Assembly (NCBI RefSeq): GCF_000429625.1
Contig: NZ_KE386927.1
Coordinates: 175,160 to 239,159, forward strand
Direction: 5' to 3'
Length of the DNA stretch: 64,000 nucleotides
Source: Azospirillum halopraeferens DSM 3675
GTDB lineage: Bacteria > Pseudomonadota > Alphaproteobacteria > Azospirillales > Azospirillaceae
A program made the position numbers and the translations under genes. A model generated the notes under the pieces. That model was not told where the DNA came from. It saw only the letters and a program-made list of their open reading frames with translations, and did no database searches. Below, piece after piece: positions 1 to 8,651 of this stretch. Each line of letters opens with the position of its first letter. Within the stretch, counting starts at the first letter, position 1.

Positions 1-533
1 TTCGTTCGATCATTGCCGGCGCCATTGCCGCCGCCGTCACCCTGGGGACCGGCCTTCCGGCACTGGCCGACGTCGGCGCCAAGGACGTCCAGGTCGCCGC
101 CAAGACTTTCGGCTTCACGGTCCCGCCGCTGACCGGCACCGTAACGGTCGCCGTCGTCTTCGACCCCGGCGTCCCGGCGTCGCAGGCCGACGCCGACCAG
201 CTCAAAACCATCCTGGGGTCCGGTCTGGCCGTCGGCACCGCCACGCTGGTGCCGGTGCTGGTCCCCGTCGCCCAGCTCGACGGCGGGCTCGACGGCGCCA
301 ACGTCGCCTTCCTGACCGGCGGCCTGTCGGCCCACCACGAGCGCATCTTCGCGGCGACCAAGGCGAAGAAGCTGCTCAGCGTCTCGGCCGACACGAGCTG
401 CGTGCAGAGCGCGCGGTGCGTCATGGGCGTCAAGAGCGAGCCCAAGGTGGAGATCCTGGTGAACAAGGCAGCCGCGGAGGCGTCGTCCGTCTCCTTCGCG
501 CCGGCCTTCCGCATGATGATCTCGGAACTCTGA
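1..533 (+). CDS. Exported small protein, 5' end missing (YfiR-like?)
   Basis: The reading frame is open from base 3, so the start lies outside the window. About 176 residues are visible. They open with the tail of a signal peptide (an Ala/Gly-rich stretch ending LPALAD), so the mature protein should be periplasmic. The body alternates short hydrophobic strands with Gly/Asp turns, has a Cys pair (CVQSARC) that could form a disulfide, and ends KVEILVN...VSFAPAFRMMISEL. That ending recalls YfiR/DUF4154 periplasmic proteins, which often sit beside TonB-type receptors as here, but the match is by eye and weak. It is followed at 67 nt by a chemotaxis receptor gene. Confidence 0.6.
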   Translation, partial: RSIIAGAIAAAVTLGTGLPALADVGAKDVQVAAKTFGFTVPPLTGTVTVAVVFDPGVPASQADADQLKTILGSGLAVGTATLVPVLVPVAQLDGGLDGANVAFLTGGLSAHHERIFAATKAKKLLSVSADTSCVQSARCVMGVKSEPKVEILVNKAAAEASSVSFAPAFRMMISEL

Positions 534-600
534 CGGGCGCCCGGCGCCGGACGCCGCCGCCGGGCGCGCGTCCGTTCCGGCGCCGCAATCGGAGCGGAAC

Positions 601-2304
601 ATGGCTTTGAATCGACTGAAACTCTCCAACCTCGGCTTCGCGCTGAAGTTCCTGATCGCGCCGGGCGTGGCCGTGGCGTTGATGTGCGTGCTGGCGTGGT
701 CCGGTGCGGTCGGTCTCAGCAGCCAGGTGGCCAGCACGCAGACCATCGTCGAACGCAACCTGGAAGGCGCCATACGGCTGTCCGATGTGGCGGTGCGCGT
801 GCAGGCGGCGAACGGCGAGCTGCTGCGAGTCATGACCCGTCAGGCGGCCCATGACGGGATCGACGTGACGGCGGCGATCGGCACCCTGCAAACCAAACTC
901 GATGTCATCATCACCGATCTCAACGCTTATCGCGATGGCTTCGCCACGCCCGAACAGGCGGCAAAGATCCTCAGGGTCGTCGAGGAACTGAACAAGTACA
1001 AGGACGCGACGGCCTTCGTCGCGTCGATGCTGGAACTCGACTTCGCCAGCGTCGTGTCGTTCATGACCCCGTTCGAGGCCAATTTCGCTGAGCTGTCCGG
1101 GTTGATCGGCGGGGTGGTGGCCGAGGCGGCCGTCGATTCTCGCCATCTCGCGGCCGCTGCGGCCGTCGACGCCCGGCAGACCGAGACGGTCTTCCTGAGC
1201 GTGGTGGTCGCGGCGACCCTGATCGTGGCCCTGGCGGCGTGGCTGACCGGGCGCAGCACCGCCCGTTCCATCCGGCGCATCGCCGACGCCACGCTGCGTC
1301 TGGCCGATTCCGACACCGACGTGGAGCTGGAGCCGCTGCGGCGGCGCGACGAGCTGGGCGCCATCGTCGACTCCCTGGCCGTCTTCCGCGCCAACATCCT
1401 GAAGGTCCGGGAGATGCAGGCCGACCAGGACCGTATCCGGCACGACAGCGAGGAGGAGAAGCGGCGCTCCATGGCGAGCCTCGCCGACAGCTTCGAGGCC
1501 AGCGTGCGCCGCGTCGTCCATGCGGTGGCGGAGGCATCGGGCGGTCTGAAGGCGAGCGCCACCAGCATGCGCGAGAGCGCCGACAGCGCCTACCGTCAAT
1601 CCAGCGACGTCGCCAGCGCCGGCGAGGAGGTGAACGCCAACGTCGCCACGGTGGCGACGGCGGTGGAGGAGATGTCGGCGTCCATCAACGAGATCGCCCG
1701 CCAGGTCGAGAGTGCGGCGTCCATCGCCCGCGACGCGGTGGAGCGCGCCCGTCAGACCGACGGCGTGATCACCGAACTGGCCGATACGGCGGAGCGCATC
1801 GGCACGATCGTGGCGCTGATCCATGGCATCGCCGGGCAGACCAACCTGCTTGCCCTGAACGCCACCATCGAGGCGGCGCGCGCCGGCGAGTACGGCAAGG
1901 GTTTCGCGGTGGTAGCCAGCGAGGTCAAGAGCCTGGCCAACCAGACCGGCCGCGCCACCGACGAGATCAGCGCCCAGATCACCGCCATCCAGTCCCGCAC
2001 CCGGGATTCGGTGGAGGCGATCCGCCGCATCGGGGAGACCATCGAGCGCATGGATGGCATTGCCGGCGGCATCGCCGCGGCGGTGGAACAGCAGGCCTCC
2101 GCGACGCGCGAGATCAGCCGCAACATCCAGCAGGCGGCCATCGGCACCGGGGCGGTGTCCCACAACATCGCCGACGTCCGTGACGCCGCCCGCACGGTCG
2201 GCACCAGCGCCGACGAGGTGCTGGGCGCCGCGGACACCCTGACGCGGCACTCCTCCTCTCTGGAATCGGAGGTCGACGCCTTCCTGGCGCGCGTGCGCGC
2301 CTGA
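601..2304 (+). CDS. Methyl-accepting chemotaxis protein
   Basis: 567-residue transmembrane chemoreceptor. TM1 lies near residues 14-37 and TM2 near 195-216, enclosing a periplasmic sensor of about 155 residues with no recognised ligand motif. A HAMP linker follows (about 217-270), then a long helical signalling domain. The hairpin tip contacting CheA/CheW is unmistakable around residue 410-440 (QTNLLALNATIEAARAG, then GKGFAVVASEVK). The start ATG at 601 is preceded by GGAGCGGAAC. It lies between an exported protein and a TonB-dependent receptor on the same strand, so the three may sense and take up the same compound; that link is inference. Confidence 0.95.
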   Translation: MALNRLKLSNLGFALKFLIAPGVAVALMCVLAWSGAVGLSSQVASTQTIVERNLEGAIRLSDVAVRVQAANGELLRVMTRQAAHDGIDVTAAIGTLQTKLDVIITDLNAYRDGFATPEQAAKILRVVEELNKYKDATAFVASMLELDFASVVSFMTPFEANFAELSGLIGGVVAEAAVDSRHLAAAAAVDARQTETVFLSVVVAATLIVALAAWLTGRSTARSIRRIADATLRLADSDTDVELEPLRRRDELGAIVDSLAVFRANILKVREMQADQDRIRHDSEEEKRRSMASLADSFEASVRRVVHAVAEASGGLKASATSMRESADSAYRQSSDVASAGEEVNANVATVATAVEEMSASINEIARQVESAASIARDAVERARQTDGVITELADTAERIGTIVALIHGIAGQTNLLALNATIEAARAGEYGKGFAVVASEVKSLANQTGRATDEISAQITAIQSRTRDSVEAIRRIGETIERMDGIAGGIAAAVEQQASATREISRNIQQAAIGTGAVSHNIADVRDAARTVGTSADEVLGAADTLTRHSSSLESEVDAFLARVRA

Positions 2305-2381
2305 CGATCTCCCGCTCCCGGCGCCCGTTACGACGCCCTCAAAACAGAAAACATCGCATCCTTGGCATCCGGAGATTCCCG

Positions 2382-4349
2382 ATGAAACCGACCCTGCGCG
2401 CCGCCGCGTTCGGCGCGGCCGCCAGCCTGGCGCTCGCTGTTCCCGCCGCGGCCCAGACCATGGACTACGGCTCGCTCGAACAGCTCTTCGGTGAGCCCGT
2501 CACCACCAGCGCCACCGGCAAGCCGCAGCGCGCCAGCGACGCGCCGGTGACCATGGAGATCATCACGGCCGAAGAGATCCGGCAAAGCGGCGCCCACTCC
2601 ATCCCCGACATCCTCCAGCGGGTGGTCGGGCTCGACGTCGCGCGCTTCGGCTACGCCCAGGCCGACGTCTCCGTGCGCGGCTACAGGGCGCCGTTCAGCC
2701 CCCGCCTGCTGGTGCTCGTGGACGGGCGGCAGATCTACCTCGACCATTTCGGGATGACGAACTGGAACGCCCTGCCGATCCAGCTCGCCGAAATCCGCCA
2801 GATCGAGGTGGTGAAGGGGCCGAACACCGCCCTGTTCGGCTTTAACGCCGTCGGCGGCGTGGTCAACATCGTCACGTACAACCCGTTGTACGATTCCGTG
2901 AACAACGTCACCACGCGCGTCGGCACCCAGAAGCACCGGGAGTTGTCCGGCGTGGCGACCGTGAAGCTCGGCGAGGCGGGGGGTCTGCGCATCTCCGCCG
3001 GTGGCTACAACGCCGATGAGTTCGACACCGCCGTGGCGCCCGGCGATGCGGCGGCCCGCTCGCGCCAGCCGTCTCGTCGCGCCATCAACGCCTCCGGCCT
3101 GTTCCAGCTCGCCCCCGGCGTGCAGGTGGGCATCGAAGGCTCCAACGTCGAGTCGAAGCTGTCGGAGTTCGTGAACTCCTATTCCTACTTCGACGGCGAC
3201 TATCACCTGTGGTCCGGCAAGGTGTCGCTGTCGGCGAACACCGGGATCGGCCTGATCGAGGCGATGGCCTACCAGAACGTCGCGGACATCGACACCAACT
3301 TCGACATCCGGTTCGACAACACCGTGCGGGTCGCCAAGATTCAGGACCTGTTCAAGATCGGGACCGACCACAGCTTCCGGATCTCGGCCGAATACCGCCG
3401 CAACGAGTTCGAGCGCATCTCCGGAACCTCGGCGAAGGTCGCCTACGACGTCTATTCCGGCGGCGGCATGTGGGACTGGTCGATCAACGAGTCGCTCAAC
3501 CTGGTCAACGCGCTGCGAGTCGATCACCTGCGCCTGGAACGTTCGGGCCCGTTCGTCGGCACCGCGTCGCCCTTCACCAACGCCGACTATGACCGCAAGC
3601 TGACGGAATGGAGCGTCAACAGCGGCCTGGTCTACAAGGTGACGGACCTCGACACCGTCCGGCTCAGCTTCTCGCGCGGCATCCAGGTCCCCAGCCTGTT
3701 CGAATACGGGCAGATGATGGCGTTCGGCGCCTTCGGCTTCTACGGCAACCCGAACCTCGATCCGACCGTCGTCACCAACTACGAGATCGGCTATGACCGC
3801 GCCATCGCCTCGATCGGCGGCGGCCTGCGCACGGCGCTCTATTACCAGACCAACACCGCGATGAAGTCGGTGTCGCGCTACATCAGCCCCACCACCGCCA
3901 TCTACGACAACGTCGGCGATTCCAAAGCGGTCGGCATCGATACCTCGCTGCGCGGTACGGTCGGTGACAACTGGCGCTGGAAGGTCGGCTACGCCTTCGA
4001 GGCGGTGAACGACGATTTCGAAGGCTATGCGGCCTCGGCGCTGGAGTTCGAGAACGCGACGCCCCGCCACAAGATCAATGCCGAGCTGACCTACATCCGC
4101 GGCCCCTGGGACTTTAACCTCTTCGGCCAGTACGTGTCGGAGACGGAGATGCTGCGGTCCAACGGCATGACCGCCAGCCTGAGGGATGTCCCGGCCTCGT
4201 TCACGCTGGCCGGCAAGATCGGCTATCAGGTGACGGAAAACATCAATCTGGCACTCACCGGCATGAACATCACCCAGGACCAGCAGCGGCTGACCTCGGG
4301 CTATCCGGAAGAGCGCCGGGTGTTCCTGACCCTGTCGGCGAACTTCTGA
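2382..4349 (+). CDS. TonB-dependent outer membrane receptor
   Basis: 655-residue outer-membrane receptor/transporter energised by TonB-ExbBD. A signal peptide ends near residue 25 (AAAQT). The plug domain follows, with typical motifs SIPDILQRVVGLDV, SVRGY, LVLVDGRQIY and IEVVKGPNTALFGFNAVGGVVNIVT. The C-terminal half is a 22-strand-type barrel ending in an aromatic residue (LTLSANF), as expected for BAM recognition. The substrate cannot be told from sequence; the family ranges from siderophores and cobalamin to nickel and oligosaccharides. SD CCGGAG lies upstream of the ATG. A strong stem-loop follows the gene. Confidence 0.95.
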   Translation: MKPTLRAAAFGAAASLALAVPAAAQTMDYGSLEQLFGEPVTTSATGKPQRASDAPVTMEIITAEEIRQSGAHSIPDILQRVVGLDVARFGYAQADVSVRGYRAPFSPRLLVLVDGRQIYLDHFGMTNWNALPIQLAEIRQIEVVKGPNTALFGFNAVGGVVNIVTYNPLYDSVNNVTTRVGTQKHRELSGVATVKLGEAGGLRISAGGYNADEFDTAVAPGDAAARSRQPSRRAINASGLFQLAPGVQVGIEGSNVESKLSEFVNSYSYFDGDYHLWSGKVSLSANTGIGLIEAMAYQNVADIDTNFDIRFDNTVRVAKIQDLFKIGTDHSFRISAEYRRNEFERISGTSAKVAYDVYSGGGMWDWSINESLNLVNALRVDHLRLERSGPFVGTASPFTNADYDRKLTEWSVNSGLVYKVTDLDTVRLSFSRGIQVPSLFEYGQMMAFGAFGFYGNPNLDPTVVTNYEIGYDRAIASIGGGLRTALYYQTNTAMKSVSRYISPTTAIYDNVGDSKAVGIDTSLRGTVGDNWRWKVGYAFEAVNDDFEGYAASALEFENATPRHKINAELTYIRGPWDFNLFGQYVSETEMLRSNGMTASLRDVPASFTLAGKIGYQVTENINLALTGMNITQDQQRLTSGYPEERRVFLTLSANF

Positions 4350-4450
4350 TCAGGGCCGGCACCGGATCACGTCGATCGGGTGCCGACCGGGACTTCCGCC
4401 CCGAAAAGCGCGCCGCACCGACCGACCGGCCGTCGCTGCGGCGCCTCGTG

Positions 4451-4489
4451 CGATGCCCGCCCGATCTCCATCCGATCGGGCGGGCATCG
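4451..4489. terminator. 16-bp perfect stem-loop between convergent genes
   Basis: A perfect inverted repeat (left arm CGATGCCCGCCCGATC at 4451-4466, right arm at 4474-4489, 7-nt loop TCCATCC) sits between the receptor gene on the plus strand and the convergent gene at 4516-5121. There is no T-run, so it may act with Rho or as a 3'-end stabiliser, for either strand. Confidence 0.6.
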
Positions 4490-4515
4490 TCGCTATCATC
4501 GGGGGCAGCCGCGCA

Positions 4516-5121
4516 TCACGCCGCGACGGACAGCGGAGCAGCGTCGGCCGCGAGGACGTCCTCGAAGGGAATGGCGCGGGCGTGCGGTGCGGCGGGGCCG
4601 GCGCCGTGGCCCAGCGCCTCGGACGTGACCAGGTAGCGGGCGTGCACGGCGTCGATGCCGACGATCTCCCCGTCCACCGTCACACGGTGCCAGGCACGGT
4701 CGTTGGTGGTGATCCGCACCGCGTCCCCCACGGCCAGGGCCGGCCGCACCGCGTGGGCGGTCACCCAGGCGGCGACCAGCCGGTCGTGGGCGCGCAGCAT
4801 CTCCAGCGCGAAATCGTCCAGAACCTCCATCAGCGCATCATCCACCGGATGGTCGTGGTGACGCGCCAGCGCCTCGGCGATGGCCTGGGGGTCGCGGTGA
4901 TGGCGGGTGACGGCGACCAGCCGGCCGGTGACCGTATCCGGGTCGGCCGGCCCGCCGTCAGGCGTGCGCAGAACCGCGGCGACGCGGCCGGCGATGGCGC
5001 GGGCGGCCAGCTCGCGCACGATGGGCAGCGCCAGCGACGGGCGGCGGCCGGGGCCGCTGCGCAGCGCGGTCAGGCGGGCGGCGGCGGCGTCGGTGGACGC
5101 GGGAACGAGCGGAGCGGTCAT
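4516..5121 (-). CDS. Hypothetical protein, 201 aa
   Basis: I do not recognise a family. The start MTAPLVPAS at 5121 is chosen over an upstream in-frame ATG because AGGAG lies 9 nt before it. The N-terminal two thirds are helical and Ala/Arg-rich without membrane segments. The C-terminal third (from about residue 125: VGDAVRITTNDRAWHRVTVDGEIVGIDAVHARYLV) looks like a small beta barrel of the KOW/SH3 kind, which could bind nucleic acid; this is inference. A lipid kinase gene lies 92 nt upstream on the same strand. Confidence 0.6.
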   Translation of the reverse strand: MTAPLVPASTDAAAARLTALRSGPGRRPSLALPIVRELAARAIAGRVAAVLRTPDGGPADPDTVTGRLVAVTRHHRDPQAIAEALARHHDHPVDDALMEVLDDFALEMLRAHDRLVAAWVTAHAVRPALAVGDAVRITTNDRAWHRVTVDGEIVGIDAVHARYLVTSEALGHGAGPAAPHARAIPFEDVLAADAAPLSVAA

Positions 5122-5213
5122 GCTCTCGGGCTCCTGTTGCAGATCCGTGAACCGGAGCCCATAGGCGCACAAGATGGTTAACGCTTCCTAACCATACCGC
5201 CGACCGCCGGCGA

Positions 5214-6161
5214 TTACCCCTCGGGGCCGCCGGGTGGTCCCGCCGCCGGGGTGTACACACGCACCGCGCCGCGCAGCACACGGAAGCGGGCAGGGGTGGT
5301 GGTCGACACCTCGCCGTCGGTGTTGACGCGTTGCGGGCGACGGGTGCGGATCTCCACCGCGTCGCAGGCAAAGGCGCGCACACCGCGGTGGGTGCCATGA
5401 CGGCCGTTGCGGAAGGCCGGCAGCAGCCGCAGCAGTTCCCACCAATGGGCAATTTCCAGGCTGTAGACGTGCAGCAACCCGTCGTCGAGGCTGGCGTTCT
5501 CCTCCACCGTCAGGCCGCCGCCGTAATGGCGGCCGTTGCCGACGGCGATCTGCACCGTACGCACGCGCCGGGTGCCCTCGGGGGTAACGATCTCGGCCGA
5601 GAAGGGGCGCATGCGGCGCAGGATGCGCAGCCCGGCCAGGGCGTAGCCCAGACGTCCCCAGCGCTTCTTCAGGTGGGTCGACAGGGTGCGCGCCAGATCC
5701 ACGCTCATGCCCAGGCTGGCGACGTTCCAGAACAGGTGGCCGTTCACCTCGCCCAGGTCGACGGTGTGGACGTGCCCGTGGGCGATGATGCGCGCCGCCG
5801 CCAGCGGGTCGGCGGGAATGCCCAGCGAGCGTGCCAGGTCGTTGGCGGTGCCGAGCGGCAGCACGCCGAGCGTCAATCCCGTCTCCCGCAGGGCCGGCGC
5901 AACGGCGTTCAGCGTGCCGTCACCGCCGCCGACGATGACACAATCATAGCCGGGGCCGTGCCGGCGGATCAGATCGGGAATGGGCTGTTTGCGCGCGGTG
6001 TCCCGCTCCTCCACGGCCACGCCGGCGGCGGCGAGCGCGGCGCGCACGGCGTCCAGATCGGCGGTGCCGTTGCGCGCGTGACGGTTGACCAGCAGAAGCG
6101 CCCGCCGGGCGGAGCCGCCGGGCGGCCCGCCCGCCGGCGGATCATCCGAGTTGCCGGTCAT
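5214..6161 (-). CDS. Diacylglycerol/sphingosine-type lipid kinase (YegS/DgkB family)
   Basis: 315-residue cytosolic or peripheral lipid kinase. The nucleotide-binding fold starts with LLVNRHARNGT and contains the family signature GGGDGTLNAVAPAL near residue 70, followed by LGVLPLGTANDLARSLGIP. The C-terminal sandwich domain contains NGRHYGGGL and DDGLLHVY. The reaction is ATP-dependent phosphorylation of a lipid hydroxyl; the true substrate is not predictable. Start MTGNSDD at 6161 is chosen because GGAGGG sits 8 nt upstream, whereas the longer in-frame start has none. Confidence 0.88.
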   Translation of the reverse strand: MTGNSDDPPAGGPPGGSARRALLLVNRHARNGTADLDAVRAALAAAGVAVEERDTARKQPIPDLIRRHGPGYDCVIVGGGDGTLNAVAPALRETGLTLGVLPLGTANDLARSLGIPADPLAAARIIAHGHVHTVDLGEVNGHLFWNVASLGMSVDLARTLSTHLKKRWGRLGYALAGLRILRRMRPFSAEIVTPEGTRRVRTVQIAVGNGRHYGGGLTVEENASLDDGLLHVYSLEIAHWWELLRLLPAFRNGRHGTHRGVRAFACDAVEIRTRRPQRVNTDGEVSTTTPARFRVLRGAVRVYTPAAGPPGGPEG

Positions 6162-6268
6162 GCCGTGTCCCTCCGTCCGCGTTCCGCCGCCCGTCGCTCC
6201 GGACCCGCCGACGCACCCCAACGCCGCGGGCAGGCGCCGGTTCCGAACGCCAACGCGGAAGGCCCGGC

Positions 6269-6586
6269 TTACCCCGGCCGGCCGCGGGGCGGGAACCGGC
6301 CGGCGGTGGAGCGCACACCGCCGCGCGGGCCGCCCTCGTCGCCCGCGTCGGCCTCGTCGCGGGACGGCGGACGGGACCGGGCACGCTCCGCCTCGGCTTC
6401 GGCGATCTCGGCCTCCAGGGCGCGGATGCGCTGGCGCAGGGGGGCGACCACTGCGCCCGCGGGGTTGCGGGCGGCGATCTGTTCCAGATCCTGGCGCAGC
6501 CGGACCAGTTGGCCCTTCATCTCCGCCAGGCCGCTGCGCCGCTTGCCGACCCGGAACGCCCGGTCCTCGAATTTGCTCACGTCCAT
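6269..6586 (-). CDS. Small coiled-coil protein, hypothetical
   Basis: 105 residues, charged, no membrane segment. Residues about 20-70 form heptad-like helices (LRQDLEQIA, LRQRIRALEAEIAEAEAER), followed by a disordered Arg/Gly/Pro tail. The first ATG is directly abutted by GGGAGG, leaving no spacer; GTG two codons later (6580) would have a normal 6-nt spacer and may be the real start. Function unknown. Confidence 0.55.
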   Translation of the reverse strand: MDVSKFEDRAFRVGKRRSGLAEMKGQLVRLRQDLEQIAARNPAGAVVAPLRQRIRALEAEIAEAEAERARSRPPSRDEADAGDEGGPRGGVRSTAGRFPPRGRPG

Positions 6587-6641
6587 CCTCCCGATCGCTG
6601 TGTTTGTATCCCGCGGGGGATCGGTGCGCCCGTAAGGCTTG

Positions 6642-6665
6642 CCACGTCCCGCGGTCGGGGCGTGG
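6642..6665 (-). terminator. 10-bp stem-loop after the 77-aa gene
   Basis: CCACGTCCCG (6642-6651) pairs with CGGGGCGTGG (6656-6665) around a 4-nt loop, with one G-T pair. It lies 63 nt downstream of the stop of the minus-strand gene at 6729-6962. No T-run follows. Confidence 0.4.
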
Positions 6666-6728
6666 GGATAGACATAGGAACTGCCGCTGCTGACGGGTAG
6701 TCTCGACCGACGCCCCCCGGCACGGGGA

Positions 6729-6962
6729 TCAGGCTTCCAGGATCGTCTCCACCTCCGGCATGTCCGACAGGCGGCGTGCCAGGCGTTCGGTGCAGCGCAC
6801 CTCGACGATGCCGAAGGCGCCGGAGGGATGGACCGCGTGCAGGTCGCCCACCATCCCGTTCTCCGACACGAAGCGCTTGAGCAGGGCCACCAGGGCGTCC
6901 CGCTCCGGCCGGCCGGGGCGGACGGCGGTGCGGCCGAAATGAATCTTGTAGCGCTTGAACAT
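6729..6962 (-). CDS. Small hypothetical protein, 77 aa
   Basis: Starts MFKRYKIHFGRT, basic at the N-terminus, with a compact alpha/beta pattern ending VEVRCTERLARRLSDMPEVETILEA. Two ATG codons are adjacent (6965 and 6962); the second has the better distance to the GGAG upstream. No family recognised. It lies 37 nt behind the double cold-shock gene on the same strand and could be co-transcribed with it. Confidence 0.55.
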   Translation of the reverse strand: MFKRYKIHFGRTAVRPGRPERDALVALLKRFVSENGMVGDLHAVHPSGAFGIVEVRCTERLARRLSDMPEVETILEA

Positions 6963-6999
6963 CATGGCTCCGGACGGAGGGCACCGGCGGACAGCGGCA

Positions 7000-7635
7000 T
7001 CAGAGAACGGCCACCGACACCGCCTCCGGCCCCTTCTGGCCCTGGCGGACGGTGAGGCGGACGCGCTGGTTCTCGGCCAGCGTGCGCAGGCCGGCCCGCT
7101 CCAGGGCGCTGACGTGCACGAAGACGTCGCGGCCGCCGTCGTCGGGGCCGACGAAGCCGAAGCCCTTGGCGGTGTTGTACCACTTCACCGTTCCGTCCAC
7201 CTCGGTGGTGGGGCCGGCGGGGACGTCGCGGGGTGCCGGGCGCGGTCGCGCGGCGCCGACGGGTGCCGCGGCGGGGCGGTCGTTCCGGCGCGGGGACCGG
7301 TCGGCGCCGTAGGGTGCCCGCTCCGGCCGGCCGGGACGGGGCGCGCGGGGGGCCGGCGGCGGCGCGGCCGTGGACCGATCAACCCCGTGCAGCGCGCTGA
7401 CCTGCGCCCCCTTGCGGCCTTCGACCAAGTCGACGGTGACGGTGGCGCCCTCGGGCAGCGTCGCATGGCCGGCCGCCTGCACCACCGCCCCCGGCAGGAG
7501 GGCGTCGGAGGAGCCGTCGCTCATCTTGACGAAGCCGAAGCCGCGGACGGGGTCGAACCATTTCACCGTGCCCTCGGCCCCGGTGGCGATGACGGACTGC
7601 TGGCGGTAGATGTGGCGGGGAGGGTTCTGGCGCAT
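7000..7635 (-). CDS. Tandem cold-shock domain protein
   Basis: 211 residues from the ATG at 7635 (an upstream GTG at 7689 is in frame but has no better support). Two cold-shock domains are separated by a Pro/Arg-rich linker. The first begins GTVKWFDPVRGFGFVKM; the second GTVKWYNTAKGFGFVGPDDG and continues DVFVHVSALERAGL. Both keep the RNP1 motif GFGFV; only the second keeps RNP2 (VFVH), the first reading DALLPG. The protein should bind single-stranded RNA or DNA as a chaperone or antiterminator. Double-CSD proteins are typical of alphaproteobacteria. Confidence 0.9.
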   Translation of the reverse strand: MRQNPPRHIYRQQSVIATGAEGTVKWFDPVRGFGFVKMSDGSSDALLPGAVVQAAGHATLPEGATVTVDLVEGRKGAQVSALHGVDRSTAAPPPAPRAPRPGRPERAPYGADRSPRRNDRPAAAPVGAARPRPAPRDVPAGPTTEVDGTVKWYNTAKGFGFVGPDDGGRDVFVHVSALERAGLRTLAENQRVRLTVRQGQKGPEAVSVAVL

Positions 7636-7748
7636 GGGCGGACCGGGCTCGGGCGTGACGGAGGACGGCGGTGCCGTCCGTTCTATCACACCCGAAGGGA
7701 ACCCGGGTCGCGCGTGTCGGACGGCACCGCCGAAAAACCCGCACCTAT

Positions 7749-7783
7749 CCGTTCAGGCGGAGCCCGCCCTGCCGTTCAGGCGG
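7749..7783. repeat. Two copies of CCGTTCAGGCGG, 23 bp apart
   Basis: Identical 12-mers at 7749-7760 and 7772-7783, at the end of the proline-rich frame and upstream of the double cold-shock gene. No function can be assigned. Confidence 0.5.
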
Positions 7784-7985
7784 CGCCCGCCGCCAGCCGG
7801 TCCGGCACCGGCGGCGGCTCCGCCGGCGGCACGGGTATGGGAGCCGGCGGCTCGCCCAGGGGCGGGCGGGCGGGATCGCCGGGAACGTCCGGTGGCGCCG
7901 GCGGCGGGCCGCCGGGCTGCGGAACCGGCGGAATCGGTTGCGGTCCGGCCAGTGCCGCCGCCCTCATCATGCCGCGGTCGATCAT
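7776..7985 (-). CDS. Proline-rich peptide, translationally coupled (tentative)
   Basis: A 69-codon frame whose ATG overlaps the stop of the preceding exported-protein gene by 4 nt (ATGA), the classic arrangement for coupling. The product is mostly Pro with Ala, Val and Gly (PPVPQPGGPPPAPPDVPG). Such composition also arises by chance in 70 % GC DNA, so the overlap is the only positive evidence. Confidence 0.3.
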   Translation of the reverse strand: MIDRGMMRAAALAGPQPIPPVPQPGGPPPAPPDVPGDPARPPLGEPPAPIPVPPAEPPPVPDRLAAGAA

Positions 7986-8530
7986 TGCGCGTCCATGCGC
8001 GGCGATTCGCCGGTCCCGACGGCGCTTTCCGCCACCTCGTGGGCCTGCGCCAGGCTGTCCAGGCAGCGCGCCTCGTCGCCCTCGTCGGCCGCGGCGAGCG
8101 CGCCGGTGATCAGGGAGTCGAGCTGGGCGCGGTGTGCGGCCTGCCCGAAGTCGTCGCTGGACGGCGGTGACCCGGCGACGCCGGGATCGGGGCGGATCGC
8201 CGGTGCGGTGGGCATGCCGTTGGCGGCGGGGGGCGGCGGCTGGATCACCGCCGGGGCGCCCACGTCGGGAGGCTGGATGACGCCGCCCGATTCGGCCAGC
8301 TCCTCGCTGGTGATCGTCCCGTCGCCCTCGCCCGTGCTGCCCGACAGGGCCGGCGGCAGGCCGGAGCCCACCGACGGCGGGGCCTGCGGCGGCGGTTCGG
8401 CCGACAGGTCGTGGGCGGCGGCGAACTGCTCGACCATGTCGCGGCAGGTCTGCGCCGAAGCGGCGGACGCCGCCACCGCCGAAACGGCCAGGGCCATGAG
8501 CGGAAGGGCAAATCCCGTGAAGCGCGTCAT
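7982..8530 (-). CDS. Exported hypothetical protein, 182 aa
   Basis: Start MTRFTGFALPLM at 8530, with GAGGA 7 nt upstream, rather than the longer in-frame start. A clear signal peptide ends near ASAASAQ, so the product is periplasmic. The mature part has a short helix with one Cys (TCRDMVEQFAAAHDL), a long Pro/Gly-rich disordered middle, and a C-terminal helical region with a second Cys (ARCLDSLAQAHEVAESAV). The two Cys could form a disulfide. No family recognised. Confidence 0.65.
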   Translation of the reverse strand: MTRFTGFALPLMALAVSAVAASAASAQTCRDMVEQFAAAHDLSAEPPPQAPPSVGSGLPPALSGSTGEGDGTITSEELAESGGVIQPPDVGAPAVIQPPPPAANGMPTAPAIRPDPGVAGSPPSSDDFGQAAHRAQLDSLITGALAAADEGDEARCLDSLAQAHEVAESAVGTGESPRMDAQ

Positions 8531-8651
8531 CGTCCGGTCCTCGGTCTGATCATCCACCGACTCCAACGCCCCCATGGGCGCGGCGGTTCCCGCGGAACAT
8601 GTTCCGCCAAGCCGACGTTGTGCCGACGCAGCGGTTCCGTCCGGAGGAGCC

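Noticed and set aside
430..2250. 606-codon minus-strand frame over the chemoreceptor
   Set aside because: Arg/His/Gly-rich antisense artefact; the chemoreceptor on the plus strand has full domain structure.
4380..5181. Plus-strand frames opposite the hypothetical gene at 4516-5121
   Set aside because: Arg/Gly/Pro-rich translations typical of antisense frames; the minus-strand gene has a good SD and balanced composition.
8190..8340. EF-hand-like GEGDGTITSEE in the exported 182-aa protein
   Set aside because: Only one acidic ligand of the first half of the loop fits and no flanking helix is present.
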